The notes: generated from the sequence alone by a model not told the origin. Shown: positions 41,440-50,960, counted from the first letter of the stretch. The stretch: DNA of 64,000 nt from Micavibrio_C sp964577255 (GCA_964577255.1 CAZNYM010000004.1:1-64000), one strand, 5' to 3'. Program-made: numbers and translations.

Positions 41440-41658
41440 TTAAATTTCTGGAAAATATATTTTCGCCATCGTCACGGCGCATAATGCTCCCACCAGGGCG
41501 ATGCCCCAGGCAATCAGGCCATATTTAAGCCGCAGAGATTTATTAGTCAGAAGCTCTTGCCGGTCGACGCCGCGCAGAAGATGATTGAGAATAACCAGGG
41601 CGACAACAAACCCGCCTATAAACCCGACCAAACCCGCAAGCCAGACCATGTTTGACAC
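41440..41658 (-). CDS. small two-helix membrane protein, 72 aa
   Basis: Two predicted membrane helices (residues about 4-26 and 46-68) joined by a charged loop GVDRQELLTNKSLRLKYG. This layout of small inner-membrane protein is common in alphaproteobacteria, but no function is known to me. It is divergent from uppP, 27 bp apart. Confidence 0.7.
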   Translation of the reverse strand: MSNMVWLAGLVGFIGGFVVALVILNHLLRGVDRQELLTNKSLRLKYGLIAWGIALVGALCAVTMAKIYFPEI

Positions 41659-41685
41659 CTCCCCGAATGCCGGAAGAAAAGTTTA

Positions 41686-42507
41686 ATGCCTCTCCTTCAT
41701 ATTGTCATCCTCGCGATTGTCCAGGGGATTTCCGAATTCCTGCCCATCAGCTCGAGCGGCCACCTCATCATCACCCACGCGCTGCTGGGCACGGGCGGCG
41801 ATAATTGGGGCGACAGCCTGACCTTGGATATCGCCGTGCATATCGGCACGCTGCTGGCGGCGCTGATTTATTTCCGCGCCGATATTCTGGCGATGCTGCG
41901 CGGCCTGGTTTCGCGCCAGGTTTCGGCGGAAAACGAGACCGGGAAACGGCTGGCGTTCTTTCTGGTGGCGGCTTCGGTGCCCATTCTGGTGCTGGGATTT
42001 GTTTTGCACCTGACGGAACCGTCGTGGCTGCGTTCCGTGACGGTGACGGCCTGGGCGCTGATAATCTTCGGCGTGCTTCTGGGCGTGGTGGACAGGATCA
42101 AACCCTCCGACCGCACGATTTCTTCGCTTGGTTTTCGTGAGGCGATGATCATCGGTTTTGCGCAGATGCTGTCCATGATTCCCGGCACCAGCCGTTCGGG
42201 CATCACCATGACGGCGGCCCGTTTTCTCGGGCTTTCACGGGTAGAAGCCGCACGTTTTTCGCTGCTGCTCGGCATCGTCGCCATTTCGGCGGCAGGACTG
42301 GTGGGGATCGTCGATTTATTCGAAAAACCCGACCCCGATCTGTGGCTGACGGCGGCGGCGGGCATTGCCGTGTCGTTCCTGGCCGGCATTTCCGCCATTC
42401 ACGTGCTGCTGAAATGGCTGGCGCGTTCCACGCTCATGCCGTTTGCGATATATCGCGTGGTGCTGGGCGCGCTGTTGCTTGTTCTGGTCTATACGGGCGC
42501 GCTGTAG
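41686..42507 (+). CDS. uppP: undecaprenyl-diphosphatase (BacA/UppP)
   Basis: Recycles undecaprenyl pyrophosphate, the lipid carrier for peptidoglycan. 273 residues with about eight membrane helices. Signatures: VQGISEFLPISSSGHLII near the N-terminus (catalytic Glu and Ser cluster) and MIPGTSRSGITMTAARFLGLSR with the catalytic Arg. Its last 19 bp overlap the convergent rsmD gene. Confidence 0.97.
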   Translation: MPLLHIVILAIVQGISEFLPISSSGHLIITHALLGTGGDNWGDSLTLDIAVHIGTLLAALIYFRADILAMLRGLVSRQVSAENETGKRLAFFLVAASVPILVLGFVLHLTEPSWLRSVTVTAWALIIFGVLLGVVDRIKPSDRTISSLGFREAMIIGFAQMLSMIPGTSRSGITMTAARFLGLSRVEAARFSLLLGIVAISAAGLVGIVDLFEKPDPDLWLTAAAGIAVSFLAGISAIHVLLKWLARSTLMPFAIYRVVLGALLLVLVYTGAL

Positions 42508-43049
42508 CGCAAAAACGAAACAGCCGTATCGCCGTAGTTTTTATGCGTGAGCGACATGAAACCCGCGGGCAGCGTGAGCGCCAGCCCTTTTTCACTTTCA
42601 CAGACGCACAAGGCACCCGGCGCCAGCCATTCTCCCGTCACAAGCGATTGCAAAACAGGTACGATCAGACTCTGGCGGTAAGGCGGATCGATAAAGATGA
42701 GATTGAGAAGAGATTGCGCCGGGATGCGCGGCTTCAGGCGCGTCGCGTCAACCCTGATAAAAGTCGCAGCAGAGGACAGCCCGAACGCTTCGGCATTCCC
42801 GCGCGCATAACGCAGATGTGTTTCGCTGTCGTCGACAAACAGACACGAAGCCGCGCCGCGTGACAAGGCTTCCAGTCCCAGCGCCCCGGTGCCGCAGCAC
42901 AGATCGGCGACGGCCGCGCCATTCGGCAATTCGTAACCATAAAGCACATTGAAAACGGCCTGGCGCACCTTGTCGGCGGTCGGGCGCACCGCCTGGCCCG
43001 GCGGCGCCTTGATCGGCCGCCCCCTGCAGCTGCCGCTTGTGATCTTCAT
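42489..43049 (-). CDS. rsmD: 16S rRNA (guanine-N2)-methyltransferase RsmD
   Basis: Methylates G966 of 16S rRNA. The 186 residues include RGRPIKAPPG, RPTADKVRQAVFNVL, the SAM-binding ADLCCGTGALGLEALSRGA and the catalytic IDPPY motif. It follows the pseudouridine synthase gene with a 4-bp overlap, so both are co-transcribed. Confidence 0.95.
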   Translation of the reverse strand: MKITSGSCRGRPIKAPPGQAVRPTADKVRQAVFNVLYGYELPNGAAVADLCCGTGALGLEALSRGAASCLFVDDSETHLRYARGNAEAFGLSSAATFIRVDATRLKPRIPAQSLLNLIFIDPPYRQSLIVPVLQSLVTGEWLAPGALCVCESEKGLALTLPAGFMSLTHKNYGDTAVSFLRYSAPV

Positions 43050-43789
43050 GATTTTTTCTGTCCAAAATAACCGGCCAGCTGTTCATGCATGACCTTGCGA
43101 CCGACTTCCTTCACCGCGCCGGGTTCGAGCTTGCCAAGCTGGAAGGGGCCGTAGGCGACACGGATCAGCCGCGTGACCGTGAGGCCGCAGGCTTCCATGA
43201 CGTAACGGATCTCGCGGTTCTTGCCCTCGCGCAGGCCCAGCGTCAGCCAGCTGTTGGTGCCCTGGCTGCGGTCGACCGCCGCTTCGATCGGGCCGTAATG
43301 CACGCCGTCATAGGTCAGGCCCGCCGCCAGCCTGTCGGCGAAATCGTCATCGGGGTGACCGTGCACCCGCACGCGGTAGCGGCGTATCCAGCCCGTTGCC
43401 GGAAGTTCGAGGTAGCGCGACAGGCCGCCGTCGTTGGTCAGAAGCAAAAGCCCCTCGGTGTTCAGGTCGAGCCGCCCGACGCTGACCACCCGCGGCATGT
43501 CGGAGGGCAGATCGTCGAAAACGGTCGCGCGCCCCCGCTCGTCGCGGGCCGTGGTCACGAGTCCCGCCGGCTTGTGATAAAGAAAAAGCCGCGTTTCGCC
43601 GGGCGCCGCCACGGACTCGCCGTCGACACGGATATCCTCGGCGCCCGTGACCAGAAAAGCCGGGGTCGCAAGCACAGCACCGTCAACCTGCACCCGGCCC
43701 TCGCCGATCAGGCGTTCGGCGTCGCGGCGGGAACATACGCCCGCGCGGGCGAGCCATTTGGCGATGCGCTCTTTGCCATCTTCTGTCAT
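43046..43789 (-). CDS. rRNA pseudouridine synthase, RsuA/RluB family
   Basis: 247 residues. An N-terminal S4 domain (AKWLARAGVCSRRDAERLIGEGRVQVDG) is followed by the catalytic domain with SVGRLDLNTEGLLLLTNDGGLSRYLELP, where the Asp in GRLD is the nucleophile, and by REGKNREIRYVMEACGLTVTRLIRVAYGPF. The exact rRNA target (23S U2605-like or 16S U516-like) cannot be read from sequence. It overlaps rsmD downstream. Confidence 0.93.
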   Translation of the reverse strand: MTEDGKERIAKWLARAGVCSRRDAERLIGEGRVQVDGAVLATPAFLVTGAEDIRVDGESVAAPGETRLFLYHKPAGLVTTARDERGRATVFDDLPSDMPRVVSVGRLDLNTEGLLLLTNDGGLSRYLELPATGWIRRYRVRVHGHPDDDFADRLAAGLTYDGVHYGPIEAAVDRSQGTNSWLTLGLREGKNREIRYVMEACGLTVTRLIRVAYGPFQLGKLEPGAVKEVGRKVMHEQLAGYFGQKKS

Positions 43790-43852
43790 GGTCTCTGTTT
43801 ATCCGAAGCGCCGGGGATTGCGAAGAAAAATCGGAATCGCTACTGTCCGGAC

Positions 43853-44302
43853 ATGGACAAAGATTTCATGGATATGGCTTTGGCCGAGGCGCGCGCTGCC
43901 GGGGAGCGCGGCGAAGTGCCGATCGGGGCCGTGCTCGTCGATCAGCAGAGCGGCCGCGTGGTGGCGCGGGCCGGCAACCGCACGCGTGAACATAACGATC
44001 CGACCGCGCACGCCGAGGTGCTGGTCATCCGCCAGGCTTGCGGCCAGGCGGGCGCGCAGCGTATTCCCGGTCTCGATCTTTATGTGACGCTCGAACCCTG
44101 TGCGCTGTGCGCGGCGGCGGCCAGCTTCGCGCGCGTGCGGCGGGTGGTTTACGGCGCGCCCGATCCCAAGGGCGGCGGCATCGATCACGGCGGGCGTTTT
44201 TATACCCAGCCGACCTGTCATCACCGGCCTGAAGTGACGGCGGGCGTGGGAGAGGAAGAGGCAGGCCGGTTACTTAAAGATTTTTTCGCCGACAGGCGTT
44301 AG
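43853..44302 (+). CDS. tadA: tRNA-specific adenosine deaminase
   Basis: Converts A34 of tRNA-Arg to inosine. 149 residues from ATG 43853 (Met6 is an alternative). The zinc site is His53-Ala-Glu55 with Cys83 and Cys86 in LEPCALC, followed by RVRRVVYGAPDPKGGG. TadA family deaminases can also act on free guanine, but the length and PDPKGGG region favour the tRNA enzyme. It ends convergent with the response regulator gene, overlapping by 4 bp. Confidence 0.93.
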   Translation: MDKDFMDMALAEARAAGERGEVPIGAVLVDQQSGRVVARAGNRTREHNDPTAHAEVLVIRQACGQAGAQRIPGLDLYVTLEPCALCAAAASFARVRRVVYGAPDPKGGGIDHGGRFYTQPTCHHRPEVTAGVGEEEAGRLLKDFFADRR

Positions 44303-45174
44303 GATATGCCTGTCTTGAAATGCGGCGATTTTTGCACCATCGCCAGCATGCGTTCCTTGGTAAACGGTTTTTTGAGGAACCCGGCCGCGCCCAGTTCGGT
44401 TGCCGTCTTGATATTGCTTGCTACCGTATCGACGCTCAGCATCACCACATAGGCGTCAGGGTCTGCAGCGCGGATGGCGGCCAGGGTCTGATGGCCGTCC
44501 ATGCCCGGCAAGTGGATATCGAGGAAGGCGATGTCGGGCGCGTGCTCGATATAGGCGGCAAGGCCTTCTTCGCCGGTCTTGGCATGGATCAATTCATAAT
44601 CCTTATTGAGGATGTTGGAGGCATAAGCGGCGGTGAAATGATCATCCTCGACGATCAGCGCCAGCGTATCGACCCGCCGGTCGCGGCGCAGCTTGATGCT
44701 GGCGACGCGCGGCGTGTCGCCCAGCGTGTCGTAAGCCTTCATGCGTGTGGCGCCGACAAGCCGCTGCTCGGCCACGCGCTGCAGGGCGTAGATGTCGTGC
44801 GAGAGATCGTGAACCCGCGCCACCGCGTTGCCAAGGCGCGTGGCCTGCTGGCCCAGGAAGGTCATGGTGTCTGCCATGTTGTGCGCGGGCCCGGTTTTCA
44901 TCAGCAGGCATAAATCGCCGTCGGCACACTGGATCAGATGCCCTTCGCGATCGCCGCAGGCGGCCAGCAGCGTCTTGGCCTCCTCTTCGGTGCGGCGGCG
45001 ATGCTGGAACAGTTTGGCGCCCGTCTGGGCCAGATCGGCGATCACATCCTCGTGGCGCAGCTGCGCCGACAGCCCGGCATGCAGACACAGCCAGACGTCA
45101 TCTTTCTGGCGGATGGTTTCAAGAATCCCCAGGAATTCGTGTTCGGCGCTTTGATGGATATGGCGTACGGACAT
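44299..45174 (-). CDS. orphan response regulator with C-terminal receiver domain
   Basis: 291 residues with the layout reversed from usual: a helical N-terminal region of about 165 residues without a recognisable DNA-binding or enzymatic domain, then a receiver domain from about 170 (LALIVEDDHF with Glu176, Asp177, Asp178; phospho-acceptor Asp219 in FLDIHLPGMDG; Lys269 in FLKKPF). The N-terminal part has a conserved-looking CADGDLCLLMKTG segment that may bind a ligand or partner. No kinase gene is adjacent. It diverges from the rsh operon. Confidence 0.85.
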   Translation of the reverse strand: MSVRHIHQSAEHEFLGILETIRQKDDVWLCLHAGLSAQLRHEDVIADLAQTGAKLFQHRRRTEEEAKTLLAACGDREGHLIQCADGDLCLLMKTGPAHNMADTMTFLGQQATRLGNAVARVHDLSHDIYALQRVAEQRLVGATRMKAYDTLGDTPRVASIKLRRDRRVDTLALIVEDDHFTAAYASNILNKDYELIHAKTGEEGLAAYIEHAPDIAFLDIHLPGMDGHQTLAAIRAADPDAYVVMLSVDTVASNIKTATELGAAGFLKKPFTKERMLAMVQKSPHFKTGIS

Positions 45175-45339
45175 GGCCGGGTGATTCTAGCTGAGCGTCG
45201 CCCGCAAGTCTGCCCTGCATGACGGAAACACTTTGGTATTATGTATAACAAAAACACAAGGCCTATCCTTCTGAAAAGCCTTCATATTTAAGCGAAGGGC
45301 TGGCTTTTTCTATATTGCCTCTGCATTATATTGAGTCTG

Positions 45340-47505
45340 ATGGAAGCGCTGGCGCAAAATCTGGTGGACAAGATCCGCCGCTACAATCCCGACGTCGATG
45401 CCGGGATGATCGAGCGCGCCCATGATTTCGCCCGCAAGATGCATGAGGGGCAGACCCGCGCCTCGGGCGAGCCTTATTACACCCATCCGATGGCGGTCGC
45501 GGGCATTCTGGCCGACATGCGCATGGACCTGTCCAGCATCGTCACCGCCATTCTGCACGATACGCTCGAGGACACGCGCGCCACTACCGACGACCTCAAA
45601 GCGCAGTTCGGGCCTGAGGTGGCGACGCTCGTCAACGGCGTCAGCAAGCTAAGCAAGATCGAAGGCCAGACGCTGGAAGGCAAGCAGGCGGAGAATTTCC
45701 GCAAGCTGGTGCTGGCGATGTCCGAGGACATCCGCGTGCTGCTGGTCAAGCTCGCGGACCGGCTGCACAACATCCGCACGCTGCATCATATCCAGAAACC
45801 GGAAAAGCGCCGGCGTATCGCCCGCGAAACCATCGAGGTGTACGCGCCGCTGGCCGAGCGTATTGGCCTGCACAATCTTAAAGAGGAGCTTGAGGATCTG
45901 GCCTTCAGCCATCTCAACCCTGAAGCGCGCGACAGCATTGCCAACCGCCTTTCGTTCCTACGCCAGGAAGGATCGAAGGTCGTCACCGACATCATCGGCG
46001 AACTGAAGGCCATTCTCAAGGAGAGCGGCATCGATGCCGATGTCAGCGGCCGGGAAAAGACGCGCTACTCCATCTGGCGCAAGATGCAGCGCAAGAACGT
46101 GTCGTTCGAGCAGTTGTCTGACATCATGGCTTTTCGCGTGGTGGTGGAGGATATCGAGCAGTGCTATCACGCGCTGGGTATCGTCCACAGCCATTACCCG
46201 ACCGTGCCGGGGCGTTTCAAGGACTACATCTCTACGCCCAAGCCCAACGGCTACCGCTCGATCCACACTACCGTGATCGGCCCGTCCAACCACCGCATCG
46301 AGATCCAGATCCGCAGCCGCGAGATGGACGAGGAAGCTGAACTGGGCGTGGCTGCGCACTGGGCTTATAAGGAAGGAGGCAAGCGCGGTGACCCGAAGGA
46401 CGCGCGGCAATATCGCTGGCTGCGCGACCTGCTTGAGATCATCGAACAGGAGCAGCGCCCCGAGGATATTCTCGAAAACACCCGCCTCGAGCTGTTCCAG
46501 GACCAGGTTTACGCCTTCACGCCCAAGGGCGATCTGATCGAGCTGCCGACCGGCTCCACGCCCGTCGATTTCGCCTATGCCATCCACTCGGACCTGGGTG
46601 ACAAATGCGTGGGCGCCAAAATCAACGGCCGCATCGCGCCGCTCAATACCAAGCTCAATAACGGTGATCAGGTTGACATCATCACCGCCAAGAATCAGAC
46701 GCCTTCGCCGACCTGGGAGCGTTTTGTCGTCACTGGCAAGGCGCGCTCGCATATCCGCCGCTTCATCCGTCTGCAGCAGCGCGAGCAATATGTCACGCTC
46801 GGGCGCGCTATCATCCAGAAGATCTTCCAGCAGGAAGGTTATGAATACACGGAAAAGGCCGTCGCCGGCGTGATCGAGCAGTTCGGCGCCGAGAACGCCG
46901 ACGACATTTTCGCTGGCGTGGGACAGGGCAACATTGTCGGCCGCGACGTGTTCCGCGCCATCTTCCCCGCGCACAAGACCGCCCCGGCTAAAAAGCCGAC
47001 CGACGCCGAAGTCGAGCAGTTGGCGGTCAATAAAAAGAGCGCCCAGGAAAAGCCGATGCCGATCAAGGGGCTCATCCCCGGTATGGCGGTGCATTTCGCG
47101 CGTTGCTGCCACCCGCTGCCGGGCGATCGCATCGTCGGCATCGTCACCACCGGCAAGGGCGTGACCGTGCACACCATCGATTGCGATACGCTCGAGAACT
47201 TCGCCGACACGCCGGAACGCTGGCTGGATGTGTCGTGGGGTGAGGGGCCGGATTCGCCCGAGGCGCGCGTCGGGCGCCTGCAGGTGACGATCTCCAATGT
47301 CGCGGGCGCCCTGGGCACGCTGTCCACTGTAATCGCCAAGAACGGCGGCAACATCACCAATCTCAAGATCACCAGCCGGTCGCTCGATTTCTGGGACATG
47401 CTGATCGATATTTACGTCAACGATACCAAGCACCTCAACGACATCGTCGCCGCCCTGCGCGCCACGCCGCAGATCGCCTCGGTCGAGCGGGCGCGGGGGC
47501 GCTAG
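45340..47505 (+). CDS. rsh: bifunctional (p)ppGpp synthetase/hydrolase, RelA/SpoT family
   Basis: Controls the stringent response. About 721 residues with the full set of domains: HD hydrolase (YYTHPMAVAGILADM, HDTLEDT, LADRLHNIRTL), synthetase (GREKTRYSIWRKMQRK, FKDYISTPKPNGYRSIHTTV), TGS (VYAFTPKGDLIELPTGSTPVDFAYAIHS) and a C-terminal ACT domain. Intact hydrolase residues suggest both activities. The start at ATG 45340 is preferred; a TTG at 45331 is possible and neither has a clear Shine-Dalgarno. It heads rsh - DUF2062 - acpS - lepB - rnc - era. No rpoZ lies in the 165 bp upstream. Confidence 0.95.
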   Translation: MEALAQNLVDKIRRYNPDVDAGMIERAHDFARKMHEGQTRASGEPYYTHPMAVAGILADMRMDLSSIVTAILHDTLEDTRATTDDLKAQFGPEVATLVNGVSKLSKIEGQTLEGKQAENFRKLVLAMSEDIRVLLVKLADRLHNIRTLHHIQKPEKRRRIARETIEVYAPLAERIGLHNLKEELEDLAFSHLNPEARDSIANRLSFLRQEGSKVVTDIIGELKAILKESGIDADVSGREKTRYSIWRKMQRKNVSFEQLSDIMAFRVVVEDIEQCYHALGIVHSHYPTVPGRFKDYISTPKPNGYRSIHTTVIGPSNHRIEIQIRSREMDEEAELGVAAHWAYKEGGKRGDPKDARQYRWLRDLLEIIEQEQRPEDILENTRLELFQDQVYAFTPKGDLIELPTGSTPVDFAYAIHSDLGDKCVGAKINGRIAPLNTKLNNGDQVDIITAKNQTPSPTWERFVVTGKARSHIRRFIRLQQREQYVTLGRAIIQKIFQQEGYEYTEKAVAGVIEQFGAENADDIFAGVGQGNIVGRDVFRAIFPAHKTAPAKKPTDAEVEQLAVNKKSAQEKPMPIKGLIPGMAVHFARCCHPLPGDRIVGIVTTGKGVTVHTIDCDTLENFADTPERWLDVSWGEGPDSPEARVGRLQVTISNVAGALGTLSTVIAKNGGNITNLKITSRSLDFWDMLIDIYVNDTKHLNDIVAALRATPQIASVERARGR

Positions 47506-47508
47506 GGC

Positions 47509-48075
47509 ATGTTTCAGCGCCGCGAACCTGTTTCCCTGATGAAGCGCAGCCGCGAGTTTATATGGCCGTCGATGGGCTGGCGGCGTATGGTACATTATTA
47601 CTATCACCGCCTGTTCCGCGGAGGCTTGAGCCCGCACCAGATCACGGGCGGCCTCGCCTGCGGCGTCGCGCTGTCCTTCAGCCCGCTGATCGGCACGCAC
47701 ATCCTGCAGGCCTTCGGCCTGGCGTGGTTATTGGGCTTCAATCGCCTGGCGGCGCTGGTGGGCACGCTCGCCGGTAATCCGTGGACATTTCCGCCCATGT
47801 ATTTTCTCGCTTATCACGTGGGCAAGGACACGCTGGGATTTCTCGGTCTTGAGCAGTTCGAGCCTTTGGGCGCGGTCACGTTCGGCGAATTGTTCGCGCA
47901 TCCCTTGACGCTTTTACTGCCGATGATGGTGGGTGGCTATCTTTGCGCGCTGCTGGCCTGGCCGCTCGTGTACGGCCTTCTTTATTATCCCGTGCGCCGC
48001 ACGGCGTTCTTGTACCACCGCACGCGCCAGGAGCGCCGCGACCACCGCCGGCGGCAAAAGGATGTTTCGCCATGA
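47509..48075 (+). CDS. DUF2062 inner-membrane protein
   Basis: 188 residues with two or three membrane helices. Typical DUF2062 features are GGLSPHQITGGLACGVALSFSPLIGTHILQ, LAGNPWTFPPMYFLAYHVG and a basic C-terminal tail (RTRQERRDHRRRQKD). It lies 3 bp after rsh and overlaps acpS, a position conserved in alphaproteobacteria. The function is unknown. Confidence 0.88.
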   Translation: MFQRREPVSLMKRSREFIWPSMGWRRMVHYYYHRLFRGGLSPHQITGGLACGVALSFSPLIGTHILQAFGLAWLLGFNRLAALVGTLAGNPWTFPPMYFLAYHVGKDTLGFLGLEQFEPLGAVTFGELFAHPLTLLLPMMVGGYLCALLAWPLVYGLLYYPVRRTAFLYHRTRQERRDHRRRQKDVSP

Positions 48076-48467
48076 TCGCCGGCGTGGGCCATGATCTCGT
48101 GCGCATCAGCCGGATAGAACGCACGCTCGAACGACAGGGCCCGCGCTTCATGGCCCGCTGTTTCACGCAAGCCGAAATCGATCACGCCGAACATCATCCC
48201 GCGCGCCGCGCGGCCGCTTATGCCAAAGCCTTCGCGGCGAAGGAGGCCTGCGCCAAGGCGCTGGGTACGGGCTTCCGCGCGGGCGTCGCCATGGGCGATA
48301 TCGCTCTCATACGCGATGCGCGCGGCAAGCCCGCGCTCATGCTTTCCGGCACGGCGCAGACGCGGCTGGCGGCGCTGGCTCCTGCGGGAAAAACAGCGCG
48401 GCTGCATGTGACCGTCACCGACGAAGCTGGATTTGCCTATGTTCTGGTCATCCTCGAGGTGACATAA
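48072..48467 (+). CDS. acpS: holo-[acyl-carrier-protein] synthase
   Basis: Transfers 4'-phosphopantetheine from CoA to ACP. 131 residues from ATG 48072, which overlaps the DUF2062 stop (ATGA); a longer frame from 47943 has no support. Motifs: GVGHDLVRISRIE with the Mg-binding Asp, and YAKAFAAKEACAKALGTG with the second Glu. His replaces Ile in the common GIGIDLV, a tolerated change. Confidence 0.93.
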   Translation: MIAGVGHDLVRISRIERTLERQGPRFMARCFTQAEIDHAEHHPARRAAAYAKAFAAKEACAKALGTGFRAGVAMGDIALIRDARGKPALMLSGTAQTRLAALAPAGKTARLHVTVTDEAGFAYVLVILEVT

Positions 48468-48512
48468 GAATTTATCTGTTCAACCAAGCCGCGATTGTTT
48501 AAAACCCTGTCC

Positions 48513-49367
48513 ATGGCCCAGCCCAACCCGCAAGAAAACGAACCCGTTCCCGCAGCGCCGCCGGCCGCCCCGGGCGCGGGCGAACAACGCCAGCCGCCGC
48601 TGACCGCGCGCGAGGAATGGTCGGAATTCCTCAAGACTGCGGTGATCGCCGTCCTGCTGGCGCTCTTGATCCGCACGTTCCTGTTCGAACCTTTCAATAT
48701 TCCCTCGGGTTCGATGAAGCCGACGCTTGAGATCGGCGACTACCTGTTCGTCTACAAGCCGGCTTACGGTTATTCCAAAGCGTCGTTCCCCTTCGGCATT
48801 GCCGATTTCGATGGCCGGATCGCGGCACGCGGCAAGCTGCCGCAGCGCGGCGACGTGGTCGTCTTCAAGCTGCCCAGCAATCCCTCGATCGATTACATCA
48901 AGCGCGTGGTGGGCCTGCCCGGCGAGACTATTCAGGTCAAGGGTGGGCAGCTCTACATCAACAACCAGCTGGTGCCGCGCGAACCGCTGGGCCTCAAAGA
49001 GATCGACGACGACGGCGCCAAAGTCATGATCATGGAATATATCCAGACCCTGCCCGGCGGCGCGACCTTCCATATTTATGAAGAGAGCGACAATCACCAT
49101 CTCGACGACACAGCGCCTTATTACGTACCGCCCGGCCATTACTTCATGATGGGCGACAACCGCGACAACTCGCAGGACAGCCGCGTGACCGCCATGGTCG
49201 GGCCCGTGCCGCTCGACAACATGGTGGGTCCGGCCGCGATGCTTTTCTTCTCCACCAACGGTTATGCCGGCATCGCCGAATTCTGGAAGTGGCCGCGCAC
49301 CATCCGTTACGACCGGCTGTTTAAAAACATCCAGCCTGTGCGCCTGGCGGAGCCAGCCAAGCCATGA
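48513..49367 (+). CDS. lepB: signal peptidase I
   Basis: Cleaves signal peptides at the periplasmic face. 284 residues from ATG 48513 (a TTG at 48495 is a less likely start). A Pro/Ala-rich cytoplasmic tail precedes a single membrane helix (residues about 40-58), then catalytic Ser67 in IPSGSMKPTL and Lys130 in DYIKRVVGLPGE, and the GDNRDNSQDSR box. Fourth gene of the rsh operon. Confidence 0.96.
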   Translation: MAQPNPQENEPVPAAPPAAPGAGEQRQPPLTAREEWSEFLKTAVIAVLLALLIRTFLFEPFNIPSGSMKPTLEIGDYLFVYKPAYGYSKASFPFGIADFDGRIAARGKLPQRGDVVVFKLPSNPSIDYIKRVVGLPGETIQVKGGQLYINNQLVPREPLGLKEIDDDGAKVMIMEYIQTLPGGATFHIYEESDNHHLDDTAPYYVPPGHYFMMGDNRDNSQDSRVTAMVGPVPLDNMVGPAAMLFFSTNGYAGIAEFWKWPRTIRYDRLFKNIQPVRLAEPAKP

Positions 49368-50041
49368 CCCATAAATCGACCCGCCATCTGGAAGACGTGA
49401 TCGGCCACCGCTTCGCCGACGCGACGCTTCTGGAAACGGCGCTCACCCACGCCAGCCGCGGCAACGCCGCCAATTACGAACGCCTGGAATTCCTAGGCGA
49501 CCGGGTGCTGAGCCTTGTGATCGCCGAACTGATTTACAAAGCCTATCCGGCCGAAACCGAAGGCGACCTGGCCCGCCGCCACGCCGTGCTGGTGCAAGCG
49601 GAAACGCTTGCCGGCATCGCCCGGGCGCTCGATCTCGGCTCCTGCATGCGCTTTTCCGATGCCGAGCGCGCGGCCGGGGGCGCCGCCAATGAAAATATCC
49701 TGGCCGACGGATTTGAAGCCTTGATCGGTGCGCTTTATCTCGACGCGGGCCTGGAACCCTGCGCCCGGCTGATCGCCGGCCTGTGGCAGGAACCGCTGCG
49801 TACCATGACCGCACCGCCGCGCGACAGCAAGACGGCCCTGCAGGAATGGGCGCAGGGGCGGGGTCTGAAACTGCCGGTCTACTCCGTCGCCGTGCGCGAA
49901 GGGCCGGATCACGCGCCGCTCTTCCATGTCGATGTCGCAGTCGAGGGCTTTGCCCCGGCGCGGGCCCAGGGTTCGTCGCGTCGCGCCGCCGAGAAGGAAG
50001 CCGCGCGCCTTCTGCTGCTGCAGATCGGGGAAGCGCCGTGA
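49364..50041 (+). CDS. rnc: ribonuclease III
   Basis: Cuts double-stranded RNA in rRNA processing. 225 residues with the signature YERLEFLGDRVLSL (Glu39 and Asp46 metal ligands), EALIGALYLDAG in the second metal site, and a C-terminal double-stranded RNA-binding domain ending SRRAAEKEAARLLL. It overlaps lepB by 4 bp upstream and era by 4 bp downstream. Confidence 0.96.
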   Translation: MTHKSTRHLEDVIGHRFADATLLETALTHASRGNAANYERLEFLGDRVLSLVIAELIYKAYPAETEGDLARRHAVLVQAETLAGIARALDLGSCMRFSDAERAAGGAANENILADGFEALIGALYLDAGLEPCARLIAGLWQEPLRTMTAPPRDSKTALQEWAQGRGLKLPVYSVAVREGPDHAPLFHVDVAVEGFAPARAQGSSRRAAEKEAARLLLLQIGEAP

Positions 50042-50952
50042 GCGGTGATCCCGTGCGCCGCTGCGGCTTCGTCGCCGTGTTGGGCGCCCCCAATGCCGGA
50101 AAATCCACCCTGACCAACACGCTGGTCGGCAGCAAGGTCAGCATCGTTTCGCCGAAAATCCAGACCACCCGCAGCCTGGTGCGCGGGATCGTCATCAAGG
50201 ACGGATCCCAGATCATCATCGTCGATACGCCGGGCATTTTCGCGCCGGGCAAGCGCCTCGAGCGGGCGATGGTCGGGGCGGCCTGGCAGGGCAGCGATGA
50301 GGCTGACGCGGTCATGGTACTGCTCGATGTCGCCCACACCGCCGGCGCCGAAGGCACGCGCACGATCATCGGGCATCTGCGGCAGACCGCGGGCGGGCGC
50401 CCGGTGGCGCTGGTTCTCAACAAAATCGATCTTATAAAGCGGCCGCTGCTGCTGGAAATCGCGAAAAACCTCAACGAGCAGTACCCGTTCGCGGCGACGT
50501 TCATGATTTCCGCGCTTAAGGCCAATGGCACCGACGATCTGCTGGCGTGGCTGGCCAAGACGGTGCCCGAGGGTCCCTGGCATTTTGAGGAAGATCAGAT
50601 CAGCGACATGCCCGCACGCCTTCTGGCCGCAGAAATCACGCGCGAAAAACTGTTTCACCGCCTGTATCAGGAGCTTCCCTACGCGCTGACCGTGGAAACG
50701 GAAAGCTGGGAGCCGTTTGAAAACGGTAGCGTGAAAATTTCCCAGGTCATATATGTGATGCGCGAGTCGCACCGCGCCATCGTTCTTGGCAAGGGCGGAT
50801 CGCAGATTGGCCGCATCGGCCAAGAAGCGCGCGAGGAGCTCGAGGAGCTGTTCGAACAGCGCGTGCATCTGAAGCTGTTCGTCAAAGTGCGTGAAAACTG
50901 GCAGGACGATCCCGAGCGTTACGCGGCCTGGGGCCTGTCTTTCGAGAAGTGA
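50038..50952 (+). CDS. era: GTPase Era
   Basis: Ribosome-assembly GTPase for the 30S subunit. 304 residues from a GTG at 50038 that overlaps the rnc stop; a frame running back to 49783 lies inside rnc and is rejected. The P-loop GAPNAGKST (16-24), switch region TTRSLVRGIV, DTPGIF, NKIDL and the C-terminal KH domain with VLGKGGSQIGRIGQEAR are all present. Last gene of the operon; recO, often next, is absent here. Confidence 0.96.
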   Translation: MSGDPVRRCGFVAVLGAPNAGKSTLTNTLVGSKVSIVSPKIQTTRSLVRGIVIKDGSQIIIVDTPGIFAPGKRLERAMVGAAWQGSDEADAVMVLLDVAHTAGAEGTRTIIGHLRQTAGGRPVALVLNKIDLIKRPLLLEIAKNLNEQYPFAATFMISALKANGTDDLLAWLAKTVPEGPWHFEEDQISDMPARLLAAEITREKLFHRLYQELPYALTVETESWEPFENGSVKISQVIYVMRESHRAIVLGKGGSQIGRIGQEAREELEELFEQRVHLKLFVKVRENWQDDPERYAAWGLSFEK

Positions 50953-50960
50953 TTGAAAGA

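Noticed and set aside
45958..47700. 580-codon minus-strand frame opposite rsh
   Set aside because: Antisense of a complete RelA/SpoT protein with no signal of its own.
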